Source of the DNA: an uncultured Blastocatellia bacterium
GTDB lineage: Bacteria > Acidobacteriota > Blastocatellia > Chloracidobacteriales > Chloracidobacteriaceae
Assembly: GCA_937934745.1 (NCBI GenBank)
Contig: CALGZC010000056.1
Span: 1-64,000, forward strand
DNA: 64,000 nucleotides
Direction: 5' to 3'
Made by a program: the position numbers and the translations under genes. Position 1 is the stretch's first letter, and each line of letters opens with the position of its first letter. The notes below the pieces were generated by a model. That model saw only the letters and a program-made list of their open reading frames with translations, did not search any database and was not told the origin of the DNA. Shown in pieces: positions 38,032 through 46,693 of the stretch.

Positions 38032-38134
38032 AGCACTGTTGATCCAGGTGCGAACGGCCGTCTATCTTTTGGTGTATTGCCCGTGTCTCGTCCACGCCGG
38101 ATGCCAAGCCAGGGTGCTACCCGTCGTCCGTGCA

Positions 38135-39076
38135 TCAGCGACGCTCTGTGATGTAAGGCGCGCCTAGTGCCTTAGGCGGTGTCGACTTCCCGATAAAACC
38201 CGCCAGCACCACCATGGTGAAAATGTAGGGAATGATCTGAATAAACTGCGTTGGGACAGAGGATGTTCCCTGAAGCCGAATCTGCACGGCGTCCATCAAA
38301 CCAAATAGTAAACAGGCAAGCAGTACCCGCCACGGCAGCCAGTTGCCGAAAATGAGCGCGGCCAGTGCAATGTAACCGCGTCCGGCAGTCATGTTGCGCG
38401 TGTAGAGCGAATTTTGCCCAATGGAGAGATACACACCACCCAGGCCGGCCAGGAGCCCTGAAATCAAAACACCTTGCCAGCGAATCCAGGTAACGCTCAC
38501 GCCCGCCGTCGCCGCCGCCTCAGGTGTCTCCCCGACTGCACGGAGGCGCAACCCAAAGGTCGTCCTAAACAAGACGAACATCGTCACCGGTGCGACCACC
38601 AGAGCAATCACAATCGGCAGTGTCGGTAATGTCTGGGTTTTCGCCAGGGATGGTGTTGAGCCGGTAGACTCAAACAGTGCCCCCGAGATCAGGGGTGGTA
38701 TGCCCAGCATGAGAATATTGATCGCCGTTCCGGTCACAACCTGATCGGCGCGACAATTGATGCAGCAAAAAGCGTGGAGCGCTGCAATACATAACCCGGC
38801 AGCAAGGCCGCCCAGCAATCCCCACCAGGGGCTTCCGGTAAACGCAGTTACCGTCGCGGCCGTAAAGGCCCCGGCCAGCATAATCCCCTCCAGCGCCATA
38901 TTGATGACACCGCTGCGTTCAGCATACAGCCCGCCAAGCGCCGCCAAAATCAACGGGGTGGAGAGCCGCAACGTTGAACTCAAAAGAGAAAGGGTGAGCA
39001 ATCCTGCGCTTAACACAAAAAATCTTTTAGTTACCTGTAAAAAAATGACCAAATGACAAAAAACGGCAGCCGACAC
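38135..39076 (-). CDS. nucleoside/ribose-type ABC transporter permease
   Basis: About 313 residues form eight to ten membrane helices. The family text includes TPLILAALGGLYAERSGVINMALEGIMLAGAF and RTTFGLRLRAVGETPEAAATAGV (the coupling loop), then GRGYIALAALIFGNW. It corresponds to the second permease (YufQ/NupQ-like) of BmpA-type nucleoside uptake systems, where it pairs with another permease, an ATPase and a lipoprotein. None of those is nearby, so the partners must be elsewhere. The start is uncertain: the frame opens at GTG 39076, but the family may begin at a GTG near residue 20. Confidence 0.83.
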   Translation of the reverse strand: MSAAVFCHLVIFLQVTKRFFVLSAGLLTLSLLSSTLRLSTPLILAALGGLYAERSGVINMALEGIMLAGAFTAATVTAFTGSPWWGLLGGLAAGLCIAALHAFCCINCRADQVVTGTAINILMLGIPPLISGALFESTGSTPSLAKTQTLPTLPIVIALVVAPVTMFVLFRTTFGLRLRAVGETPEAAATAGVSVTWIRWQGVLISGLLAGLGGVYLSIGQNSLYTRNMTAGRGYIALAALIFGNWLPWRVLLACLLFGLMDAVQIRLQGTSSVPTQFIQIIPYIFTMVVLAGFIGKSTPPKALGAPYITERR

Positions 39077-39128
39077 TGTAGAGAATTGTCAGTTGCTCAA
39101 CCACCTCTCGAATCCAAGAGCCATTTAG

Positions 39129-39168
39129 CCAAGGTTGTAACCTTGGTATGAAATTTGCTTCCTTGGTA
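39129..39168. promoter_or_regulatory. candidate operator with three CCAAGG half-sites
   Basis: A perfect 18-base palindrome CCAAGGTTGTAACCTTGG lies at 39129-39146. CCTTGGTA occurs at 39141-39148 and again at 39161-39168, exactly 20 bases (about two helical turns) apart. It is 53-92 bases upstream of the permease frame. A dimeric regulator is a reasonable inference, but no family is suggested. Confidence 0.5.
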
Positions 39169-39176
39169 GGGAAGAA

Positions 39177-39244
39177 AACAGCCGTACTCAAACTTTAGGG
39201 AGTGTCCGTGCGGGGTCTGCCTTTGAAAGTTGGGTACGGCTGTT
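39177..39244 (-). terminator. strong hairpin terminator between the TPR gene and the permease gene
   Basis: AACAGCCGTAC (39177-39187) pairs with GTACGGCTGTT (39234-39244) over eleven bases. AACTTT (39191-39196) with AAAGTT (39226-39231) extends the stem past a small internal loop. Read on the minus strand, TTTTCTTCCC follows the stem, consistent with intrinsic termination after the TPR gene. On the plus strand GATTTTT follows, so it could work in both directions. Confidence 0.75.
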
Positions 39245-39259
39245 GATTTTTCAACAGCC
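39238..39259 (-). promoter_or_regulatory. alternative (antiterminator-like) hairpin
   Basis: GGCTGTTGA (39238-39246) pairs perfectly with TCAACAGCC (39251-39259) around a TTTT loop. The left arm overlaps an arm of the terminator, so the two hairpins exclude one another. On the minus strand this one is made first. That layout is what an attenuator needs; no leader peptide or ligand domain is evident. Confidence 0.5.
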
Positions 39260-39299
39260 GGCGTTTTTGCGCAAGTTCATTTTCAGGCGGCCGGCCAGG

Positions 39300-40958
39300 T
39301 CATTTCCCGCCCACTGCCCAACTCAAGTCAAGTACCAGCGTCGTTGGGTTTGTGATCGCCAGGTTGAGGGCAAAGGTAAAGTCATTGTCGGCAACGGGTT
39401 GTTCGACCACTTGGGTAGTGACGCCCTTGACCGGCTTAACTTTGACCGTTACCGGCTGGCGTGGTAAAGGCGATTGCCGGCTGGCTTCAATACAGACGCC
39501 GGTCGGGTCAAACACCTCGAAGTAAGGTCCCTGCCAATACACCCGGTAGGCACCGGGCTCAAGTGATTTCCGCCACTGGAGCACGCCCTTGGTCGGCAGC
39601 GCCCACTCTGCGACAACTGTGATGTCTTCGACGCGGGGATTTTTGGGCGTTGCTACCAGTTCGGCCACATAGTCGTTGGTCGCCGAAGGCATTGTGGTAA
39701 TGCGTACGGTGACGTTCGGAGACGACTTACCCAGCCGGAAGAGCGCTTCCTGAGCCGGCAGCCGTCCTTCAAGCTTTACCTGTGGTTCGATTGGATTTTC
39801 ACTGTCGAGCAGGGCACTTTCCACCTGATCACGATGCAGACGAATGCGAAACGGACTGGCTGTTCGCACCTTATAGGTCAACATCCCGCGCAACGGCAGC
39901 GCCGGTTCGAGCCGGACGGCCAACTCTTCCAGCCGTGCCATCACTTGCGGGTCACCCGGAGCAAAGTTGTTGAACTTCCGATAGTCGGTATAGGCTGCGC
40001 GGAAATTTCGCGCACGATAGGCATCATCTGCGGCCAATCGCGCCAGGTAGGCTTCTGCTTTCGCCTTACCGGCGACAGCCTCAGCGTTATCTGCATCGAG
40101 GTTCAGCGCCTCCGCATATTCACTGTACGCTTCGTTGTAGCGTCCGGCCGCAAAGGCCTCTTCTGCGCGCCGGGCGCGAAGAACAGACTCCGTCCGCCGA
40201 AGGCCCTTGCGCGCTTCTTCCCGATTGGGTGCCAGTGTGAGGATGCGCCGGTATGTTGTGCGAGCTTGGTCAGGATCGGACTGCTCCGCAGCCACCTTCA
40301 ACAAGGTGGTTACGAGGGCTTCATCTGTCGCCGGGTCAGGGGTCAGCTCACGTGACCGCTCCAAATGCCCAATCGCTGCCGACCAATCCTGAGTTAGGAT
40401 TGCGGCAGTACCGACCATTCTGAGAACCTGCGCGGTGTGCTTTTTGACGATCGGATTGGTCGGTTCAAGCGAGAGTGCCTTGTCATACTCAACCAGGGCT
40501 TTGCTGAAATCGCCTTTCTGTTCAAATTGCAGACCCGCGGCCAGGTGCATTGCCACATCACGCCGCCGTTGCAACACTTCGGTCAGCTCACTTTTGGCGC
40601 GCCCTACCCTGGCACCCTGCTCAAAAAACATTTTGGCGGACTCGAAATCCGCTTTGTTGAAGAGTTCATTCCCCTCTTCAAAGTAGAACTCCGGCGAACG
40701 GCCAAGTGGCAGGGCTATGCCGGTTGGTGTTTTGATCACCTTTGGCCGGGGCGGAGGTACGGTTCGCTTGCCCGGCGGACTCCCCGGTGGCGGTGCATTG
40801 GTATTGGCCGGTGGTGACGCCGGTGGCGGCTCATCGCGCCGTCCAATCTGGGGTCTGGCAGTGCCATTGGGGCTCGCGAGGGCGCACAGCAAGAGGCAGA
40901 GCAAGCCATGGGTCACCCACCGGCTGGCAGTGGTCATACATCGCTTGGCAAGCGGCAT
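39300..40958 (-). CDS. secreted TPR-repeat protein
   Basis: The 552-residue product has a signal peptide (about residues 8-30), a Pro/Asn-rich linker of about 45 residues, and at least six TPR-like repeats spanning residues ~75-330 (EFYFEEGNELFNKADFESAK, FSKALVEYDKALSLEPTN, YNEAYSEYAEALNLDADN). A C-terminal beta-rich region of about 200 residues follows, with no recognised fold. It may organise envelope complexes. The upstream SUMF1-like gene ends 34 bases before its start, so they form an operon. ATG 40958 is preferred over 41036, which would overlap that gene. Confidence 0.78.
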   Translation of the reverse strand: MPLAKRCMTTASRWVTHGLLCLLLCALASPNGTARPQIGRRDEPPPASPPANTNAPPPGSPPGKRTVPPPRPKVIKTPTGIALPLGRSPEFYFEEGNELFNKADFESAKMFFEQGARVGRAKSELTEVLQRRRDVAMHLAAGLQFEQKGDFSKALVEYDKALSLEPTNPIVKKHTAQVLRMVGTAAILTQDWSAAIGHLERSRELTPDPATDEALVTTLLKVAAEQSDPDQARTTYRRILTLAPNREEARKGLRRTESVLRARRAEEAFAAGRYNEAYSEYAEALNLDADNAEAVAGKAKAEAYLARLAADDAYRARNFRAAYTDYRKFNNFAPGDPQVMARLEELAVRLEPALPLRGMLTYKVRTASPFRIRLHRDQVESALLDSENPIEPQVKLEGRLPAQEALFRLGKSSPNVTVRITTMPSATNDYVAELVATPKNPRVEDITVVAEWALPTKGVLQWRKSLEPGAYRVYWQGPYFEVFDPTGVCIEASRQSPLPRQPVTVKVKPVKGVTTQVVEQPVADNDFTFALNLAITNPTTLVLDLSWAVGGK

Positions 40959-40992
40959 GGCGAAAGCAAGCGCTGAGGGCGGAAAGGCATTT

Positions 40993-42675
40993 TTATTCCG
41001 GGAACTGATCTTTAGCACATCGGAAACCGAGTTCACGGGCGCGGAAGTCAGACGGCACCCAGTTACGATATGTCACGGTGCAGCGTTTGGTTTCTTCTGT
41101 AAAAGCACCGCCGCGAATGATCTGTAGCTTGACGCCATCTGGAAGGGGTTTGTCCCAGCTAGGTGGCTTCTGCGTGCTACCGGGGTACAACCCAGCCTCA
41201 GAAGCCGTCCACTCCCAGACGTTGCCGGTCATATCAAGCACGCCGAATGGACTGGCACCAGCCGGGTAGGTGCCCACCCGCACCGGCACGCCAAGGCCGC
41301 TAGCACGGACGTTGGCACGACTCGGGTCAAACGTGTTTCCCCAGGGGAAAATGCTCGGTGTCTTCCCGTGGGCAGCAACTTCCCACTCCGCTTCGGTCGG
41401 CAGTCGTTTACCGGCCCATGTGGCGTATGCCTCCGCGTCAGCCAGCGTCACACCGGTCACCGGGAACAGTTCCTTCCCCGGCTCTAATCGTCCATTAGGC
41501 CACGAGGAAGGCGCAGGATGTCCGGTTGCCTCCACGAATTTCTGGTAATCCGCATTCGTCACTTCTGTTTTGTCGATGTAAAACGGGCGCAGCGTCACAG
41601 TGTGCTGTGGACTTTCGTAGGGATCAAAAAAGTCACCGCCGTTACGTCCAATGGTATATTCCCCCCCTGGAATAGCGATCATGTTTTCCGGCACTGTTGG
41701 GGCTTTTTCTGCTACAGGCCGCTCTTCAGACACGGCCGGCTGAGGTAGTTCCCCGACAACCGGCTGGGTAGCAAACCGAACGTACACTATAATGGCGGCG
41801 GCAACGATCACAAGCGCAATCGCTGCCGCCGAAAGCCCAATGACCAAACGGGACGGAAACTTCGAGCCTGTCGGCACAACGGCAGGCGCTTTCTGAACAA
41901 ACAAATCAGCCGGAGGCTTGGGCGGCACAGCCGTCGGTATTTCCTGGGGCTGACTACGCCCCATTGGGCGCGGCGCACCCATCGGCAGTGGCTCAATCGG
42001 ATGAAACGGGGTTGCAGCCACTGCCGGCGGCAAGGGGACACCACTTGGTGGTGTCGGTGTCGTCACTGGGACACCGCTCGGCGGTGTTGGGATAGCCTGG
42101 CTCGATAGCGGCGGACTGCTAGGTGGCGGTGGAGGTAGCGCCGGCGCCGTGCCATCGGTCGGCGGTAGGAATGGATTGAGCGTCACAGCCTCTTTTGAAG
42201 GCGGTGGCGCAGATGAAGACGGTGTCGGTAGCGATGGGGTTGGCGTCCATGGGGACGGCGCATTGATCGTCGGCGGTGGCACAGCAGGCGACTCAGGGCC
42301 GTGGCGAAACAACTCTGGGATCGACTCCGGCCCGGAGGTCATGGTAGGGGGCGGCGATCCGAGCGGCACATTCGGAGACGAAAGGTCACCGAGGACAAAG
42401 CCGCCGGACAGCTCCTGACGACCGTTATCGAAAGGTGGGGCGGACGATGAAGCAGGAAGGCTCTCCCCATCAGCCTGACCAAAGGCCGGTATGGAAACGT
42501 TTGTGCGGCCTGGATCGTCAGGTCCGACGGACCGCATGACGAAGGTCTGTTCAATCGAGGAGGAACTGGTTAGGGGCTTTGAATCTCTCGGAGGGCTGCC
42601 ACCAAAGGCATGCCCACAGCTCTTACAAAAGCGGGCATTTGGACGATTTTCAGTACCGCATTTGGGGCAAAACAT
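40993..42675 (-). CDS. zinc-ribbon, membrane-anchored SUMF1/FGE-like protein
   Basis: The 560-residue protein begins with a zinc ribbon (Cys3, Cys6, Cys17, Cys20), then about 230 residues rich in Pro/Ser/Thr, a membrane helix (about 275-297, VIGLSAAAIALVIVAAAIIVYV) and a C-terminal SUMF1 domain. That domain starts MIAIPGGEYTIG and contains EVTNADYQKF, KRLPTEAEWEVAA, GNVWEWT and RGGAF. The formylglycine-generating cysteine pair is incomplete: RGGSxxC has Glu at the first Cys position, while the second (ETKRC) remains. This makes enzymatic sulfatase activation unlikely. The zinc ribbon faces the cytoplasm and the SUMF1 domain the periplasm. Confidence 0.82.
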   Translation of the reverse strand: MFCPKCGTENRPNARFCKSCGHAFGGSPPRDSKPLTSSSSIEQTFVMRSVGPDDPGRTNVSIPAFGQADGESLPASSSAPPFDNGRQELSGGFVLGDLSSPNVPLGSPPPTMTSGPESIPELFRHGPESPAVPPPTINAPSPWTPTPSLPTPSSSAPPPSKEAVTLNPFLPPTDGTAPALPPPPPSSPPLSSQAIPTPPSGVPVTTPTPPSGVPLPPAVAATPFHPIEPLPMGAPRPMGRSQPQEIPTAVPPKPPADLFVQKAPAVVPTGSKFPSRLVIGLSAAAIALVIVAAAIIVYVRFATQPVVGELPQPAVSEERPVAEKAPTVPENMIAIPGGEYTIGRNGGDFFDPYESPQHTVTLRPFYIDKTEVTNADYQKFVEATGHPAPSSWPNGRLEPGKELFPVTGVTLADAEAYATWAGKRLPTEAEWEVAAHGKTPSIFPWGNTFDPSRANVRASGLGVPVRVGTYPAGASPFGVLDMTGNVWEWTASEAGLYPGSTQKPPSWDKPLPDGVKLQIIRGGAFTEETKRCTVTYRNWVPSDFRARELGFRCAKDQFPE

Positions 42676-43120
42676 GGCGCGTCATCCATACCGCTCCGGG
42701 CCTCAGGGCATTTACAGAAACCCTTTGAGAAGTACCTTTTTGCATCATCGGAGCCTTTGTCTGATCCGAGGCCCTTCACGCAGCTGCCGACAGGCAGCAA
42801 GCCGCTGGTGGATGCATACTACCACCTAAGAAAAGCCTCCGGCAAGAAAACCAGGGTTAGTCTCAAGGCTGTGTCCGACACACATCTTCCGACAACGGTG
42901 GGTGATCCTGGAAGCGCCCGCCTTGATAGGCTTGTCCTGATGACCGCTGATGCAATCACACGGTGTGGCTTGCAGGGCGGCGGCGGACAACTCAGACCGC
43001 CTTCCCGGAAGGCCGCTTCCATTTCTCCAAACAGTTCGCACGAGCATTCTGCACGAACAAGTTTCCTCACCCCACCTTCGGTAGATCGGACGCTTGGTTC
43101 ACTTTTCCTTGGTCCTCTTT
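42676..43120. other. intergenic region upstream of the SUMF1-like gene
   Basis: About 445 bases lie between bchY (stop at 43121) and the SUMF1-like start. Plus- and minus-strand frames of up to 200 codons cross it, but they overlap bchY or the SUMF1 gene and have no family look. It should hold a minus-strand promoter and possibly the bchY terminator. I see no riboswitch or repeat. Confidence 0.5.
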
Positions 43121-44440
43121 TTAGAGGGCGGTCGCCGGGGTGCTTTCTTCTTCAACTGCGGCAAAGAAATCCGTCAGGATTTGATAGGCAGCCCGGCGTC
43201 CGATGGCCTGATTGACTAACTCGGCAATCGTCTGTGCTCCCTGCGCCAGGAAGAGGGGGCGCGACGCAAAAATGTTGGTGAAGTACATGCTGGGAATACC
43301 CCGCTCCTTGGCGTAGGCAGCCAACGCAGTTGTCCCTAACACGAGGTCGGGCTTGAGTTCATCCACCGCAATGACATCTTGGTCGAAGGTTTTGCGGAAC
43401 ACAACCGTCGTACCACGGGCGGCAAGCCAGGCTTCATCTTCTTTAGTAAAGGGTGTTTGCCCAATGTTGGTGGAAACATACGGGACCTCGGCACCGGCCT
43501 CAACCAGCAAACGCGCCACCATGAGTTCACTACCTTCATAACCGGCAATGAGGATTCGGCCGCGGATGGGTGTCCGCGCAAACACGGTAGCCACCGCGCG
43601 TGATTCTGTGTCTGCCAACTCTTCGATTCGCGCCGGGTTGACATTGAAGGCGCGGCCAATGCGTTCAATCCACGTCCGTGTTCCCTCAACACCCACCGGT
43701 GTACAACCCATGGACGGGATCTTGTGCTTGGCCAACAGGGCGCAGGTTTTGACATAGAACGGATGCAAGGTCACGTTGACGCTGACGCCGAGGACCTTGC
43801 GGAAATCAGACAGCGTCCGCGACGGAATATGCGCCACCAACCGAATCCCCATCTTGGCCAGGAGTTGCTCCAAGTAGAGTGGATCGGCCGGAAAGACCTC
43901 GCCAATCGTGGATGCGGCATCAGATTGGCGCGGTGGCACGCCATCACGCTCAATCAGACACTTCAAAAGCTGAGAGGCGGCAATGTCCTTGGCCTCGGCG
44001 TGGGATTTGACGCCGTAGCCGGGCACGTGCATCGGCACCACAAGCGGAAAGGTTGGGTCATCTTTAGCGCGCGCTGCGTAGTCCTTGGCAATGGCGTCAA
44101 TCGCTAGCCCAACGGTTTCCTCATTGCACAGTGTAATCAGGGCAATGACACGGGGGTTAAACTGGGCGATGGTTTCTGCCACAGCAGCACGGGTTCGGTC
44201 TTCAATACGACCGTTTGTCAAGTCAGCAGCAGTATAGACGGGGGTCAGGACAGATTTCCGCGCCGCGTAAAAGTGAGACACAAAATCCAGGCCGTATACA
44301 CAGCCGGCATTGCCGACCAGAATCGGAACGATGCCCTCGACGCGCATCATCACCCGCAGGCTGCCAAAAGCCTGACACATCGAGAGCGGCGCATGTTTTG
44401 AATGGCACGAGTTAATGCGTTGAAGAACGTTGAGCTGCAT
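43121..44440 (-). CDS. bchY: chlorophyllide a reductase subunit Y (BchY)
   Basis: BchY and BchZ form the catalytic component of the nitrogenase-like chlorophyllide a oxidoreductase, which reduces the B ring on the way to bacteriochlorophyll a with electrons from BchX. The 439-residue product has the BchY signature SMCQAFGSLRV, CVYGLDFVSHFYAARKS and TLCNEE, giving Cys22, Cys47 and Cys105 for the [4Fe-4S] cluster. Later GCTPVGVEGTRTWIERIGRA and IAGYEGSELMVARLL follow the family. ATG 44440 is chosen because homology begins close to it; the open frame starts at 44500. bchX and bchZ are not in the window. Confidence 0.93.
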   Translation of the reverse strand: MQLNVLQRINSCHSKHAPLSMCQAFGSLRVMMRVEGIVPILVGNAGCVYGLDFVSHFYAARKSVLTPVYTAADLTNGRIEDRTRAAVAETIAQFNPRVIALITLCNEETVGLAIDAIAKDYAARAKDDPTFPLVVPMHVPGYGVKSHAEAKDIAASQLLKCLIERDGVPPRQSDAASTIGEVFPADPLYLEQLLAKMGIRLVAHIPSRTLSDFRKVLGVSVNVTLHPFYVKTCALLAKHKIPSMGCTPVGVEGTRTWIERIGRAFNVNPARIEELADTESRAVATVFARTPIRGRILIAGYEGSELMVARLLVEAGAEVPYVSTNIGQTPFTKEDEAWLAARGTTVVFRKTFDQDVIAVDELKPDLVLGTTALAAYAKERGIPSMYFTNIFASRPLFLAQGAQTIAELVNQAIGRRAAYQILTDFFAAVEEESTPATAL

Positions 44441-44876
44441 CCGCTGTACCGGCGGGGACAGATGATGAGGTAGCGGCCGCCCGAGCGACCGTACTTCCAA
44501 CCTACAGCACCTCCCCTACCAAGCGAAGCCCGACCTGCGGCAGTCCGCCGCAATTGTGGGATCAATGGCGTGCATTGCCGACCCGGGGTCTGTCCTCCGC
44601 GGCGCTCGGTTGAGGATGCGTGTGCCGAACACCTGCATCCGGCTGTTTGTGACCCTGTCCCAGTGGCCGTGTAGAGCGCCCGGCCGTGACCGTCCCCAAC
44701 CCAGAGGACTATCGGATTGCCCACCACTTGTGCCCAACCTCCCGGTTGTTGCCTGGCGGTGTCCTTCCAATACCACCGGAAGGCAAACTAAGCTCCGACA
44801 ACACTCAACCGAACTCACCGTCCCTTGACAACACAAACAACTTCATTCCCCTGTTCATTCTCTTGGGAGGACGACC
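44441..44876. other. divergent intergenic region upstream of bchY
   Basis: About 436 bases hold the bchY upstream region (minus) and the enoyl-CoA hydratase promoter (plus). Short Cys/Arg-rich frames occur but are unlikely to be genes. A GGGAGG site at 44864-44869 precedes the ATG at 44877. No palindrome of the CrtJ/PpsR type (TGT-N12-ACA) stood out, but I did not search exhaustively. Confidence 0.5.
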
Positions 44877-45647
44877 ATGACCGACATACCAAACACTGTC
44901 CTGTATGATGTCGCCGACGGCATTGCGACGGCGACGCTCAACCGTCCCGACAAGCGCAACGCACTTGACGCCCGTCTGCTACAGGCCCTACACGCTGCCA
45001 TTCAGTCGGCAGCGCAGGACCCCACCGTGCGCCTTGTTGTCCTGGCGGGCGCCGGCACGGACTTTTGCGCCGGGGCCGATCTGGCAGCACTGGACGCCCT
45101 GGCCGCCCAGGATGTCATGGAGCAACTGTCGGACGCCGAAGCTCTGGTGAACCTATTTTTAGCAATGCGCCACTGCCCGAAACCGATTGTCGCGCGCGTC
45201 CGGGGGCGGGCGCTTGCCGGCGGCTGTGGGCTGGCATCGGCCTGCGACCTGATTGTTGCGGCTGCATCGGCGCAGTTTGGCTATCCAGAAGTCAATATCG
45301 GCTTCGTTCCAGCTATGGTGATGGCAATCCTGCGCCGGAATCTGGGCGAAAAACGTACCCTTGAGTGGGTGCTGACCGGAGACACCATTTCGGCGCAACA
45401 GGCCCACGAGTGGGGGCTTGTCAATCGCATCCTACCTGATGAAACCTTTGAAACAGACTTCGCCGCGTATGTCGCACGCCTGGCAGCGCGTAGCGGGTCG
45501 GCCATGCATTTGACCAAACGGCTGCTGTACCATATGGACAGCCTGAGCTTTGAAGCCGCCCTGCGCAGCGGTGCAGATGTCAACGTCATTGCCCGGCAGA
45601 CCACCGACTGCCGTACCGGCATTGCGAAGTTTCTCAAAAAAGGCTGA
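44877..45647 (+). CDS. enoyl-CoA hydratase/isomerase family protein
   Basis: The 256-residue crotonase-fold protein has LNRPDKRNALDARLL, the CoA oxyanion segment FCAGADLAAL, and RGRALAGGCGLASACDLIVAA followed by FGYPEVNIGFVPA. The second glutamate (PEVNIG) is present but the first (GGGxEL in hydratases) is replaced by Gly, so it may be a methylglutaconyl-CoA-hydratase-like or isomerase-like enzyme. It probably acts in acyl-CoA or leucine breakdown. A strong GGGAGG site precedes ATG 44877. The next gene follows after 11 bases. Confidence 0.87.
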   Translation: MTDIPNTVLYDVADGIATATLNRPDKRNALDARLLQALHAAIQSAAQDPTVRLVVLAGAGTDFCAGADLAALDALAAQDVMEQLSDAEALVNLFLAMRHCPKPIVARVRGRALAGGCGLASACDLIVAAASAQFGYPEVNIGFVPAMVMAILRRNLGEKRTLEWVLTGDTISAQQAHEWGLVNRILPDETFETDFAAYVARLAARSGSAMHLTKRLLYHMDSLSFEAALRSGADVNVIARQTTDCRTGIAKFLKKG

Positions 45648-45658
45648 ACACCCGGCCG

Positions 45659-46693
45659 ATGGACACTCGTTATGCCCGCCAAGAATGCTTTCCCGGCATT
45701 GGCCGTGACGGCCAGGCGCGGCTGGCCCAGGGACGGGCGCTGGTTGTCGGCTGTGGGGCACTGGGGTGTACCCTCGCGGATATGCTTGTCCGGGCCGGCG
45801 TCGGGACGGTGCGCATTGTCGATCGGGATGTGGTCGAATGGTCGAACCTCAATCGGCAGGTGCTTTTTGACGAAACCGATGCCCACGAGCGCCGTCCCAA
45901 AGCCCGTGCCGCGGAAGTCCGGCTGCGCACCGTCAACAGCGCCGTCCACGTTGAGGGACTTATCGTAGATGTGTCGCCGGATACAGTCGAGCCGCTCGTA
46001 GCAGCAGCCGATGTCATTCTGGACGGGACAGATAACTTCGAGACCCGCTACCTCCTCAACGACGCCTGCATCAAGCACGGAAAACCGTGGATTTACGGGG
46101 CGGCGGTCGGCAGCTATGGAGCGACGATGACCATTGTACCGGGCGAGACACCTTGTCTGCGGTGCCTGTTTGAAGAACCACCTGACGCCACAACCGCGCC
46201 AACTTGTGAAACAGCCGGCGTCATTCTCCCGATTGTGCACACGGTTGCCGCAGCGCAAGTGGTGGAAGCTTTCAAACTCCTGACCGGGCAGGGCACCCTG
46301 TGCCGCCGTAACCTGTGGCAAGTAGATCTTTGGACGGGTCGGCAGGCAACGCTCAATCTGTCGCCTGCCCGGCGCCGGGTGGATTGCCCCTGTTGTGGGC
46401 ACCGACAGTTTGCGTTTCTGACCGCCGAGCGCACATCGTTTGCCACCGTCTTATGCGGACGCCAGGCCGTACAAGTGCATCCGCCGCTGCCTGCCGACCG
46501 CCGCAGACTGGATTTCGAGCCGCTCGCGGCCCGACTCGCGTCTGCCGGACGGGTCCGCTACAACGCTGATGTCCTTATGTTTGCCGCTGATGGACTGGAT
46601 GCCACCCTCTTCCGTGACGGCCGCGCCATCATCAAGGGGACATCCAGCCGTACCGAGGCGCGCACGTTCTACGCAAAATACTTCGGGCTGTAG
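45659..46693 (+). CDS. MoeB/ThiF-family sulfur-carrier-protein adenylyltransferase
   Basis: The 344-residue E1-like enzyme has the ATP-binding GCGALGCTLADML, R-LNRQVLF and GTDNFETRYLLND. Zinc cysteines lie in CLRCLFEEPP and in CPCCGH, and the conserved catalytic-Cys region is APTCETAGVILPIVH. It adenylates and thiolates a ubiquitin-like sulfur carrier for thiamine, molybdopterin or cysteine synthesis. After CPCCGH (about residue 242) a C-terminal extension of about 100 residues resembles the tail of other ThiF-like proteins. Its stop directly abuts the convergent leucyl aminopeptidase stop. Confidence 0.88.
   Translation: MDTRYARQECFPGIGRDGQARLAQGRALVVGCGALGCTLADMLVRAGVGTVRIVDRDVVEWSNLNRQVLFDETDAHERRPKARAAEVRLRTVNSAVHVEGLIVDVSPDTVEPLVAAADVILDGTDNFETRYLLNDACIKHGKPWIYGAAVGSYGATMTIVPGETPCLRCLFEEPPDATTAPTCETAGVILPIVHTVAAAQVVEAFKLLTGQGTLCRRNLWQVDLWTGRQATLNLSPARRRVDCPCCGHRQFAFLTAERTSFATVLCGRQAVQVHPPLPADRRRLDFEPLAARLASAGRVRYNADVLMFAADGLDATLFRDGRAIIKGTSSRTEARTFYAKYFGL

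Noticed and set aside
39177-39244. possible miniature transposon bounded by 11-bp inverted repeats
   Set aside because: There is no target-site duplication at its ends, and a T-rich tract follows on the gene-end strand. A terminator explains it better, though a MITE origin is not excluded.
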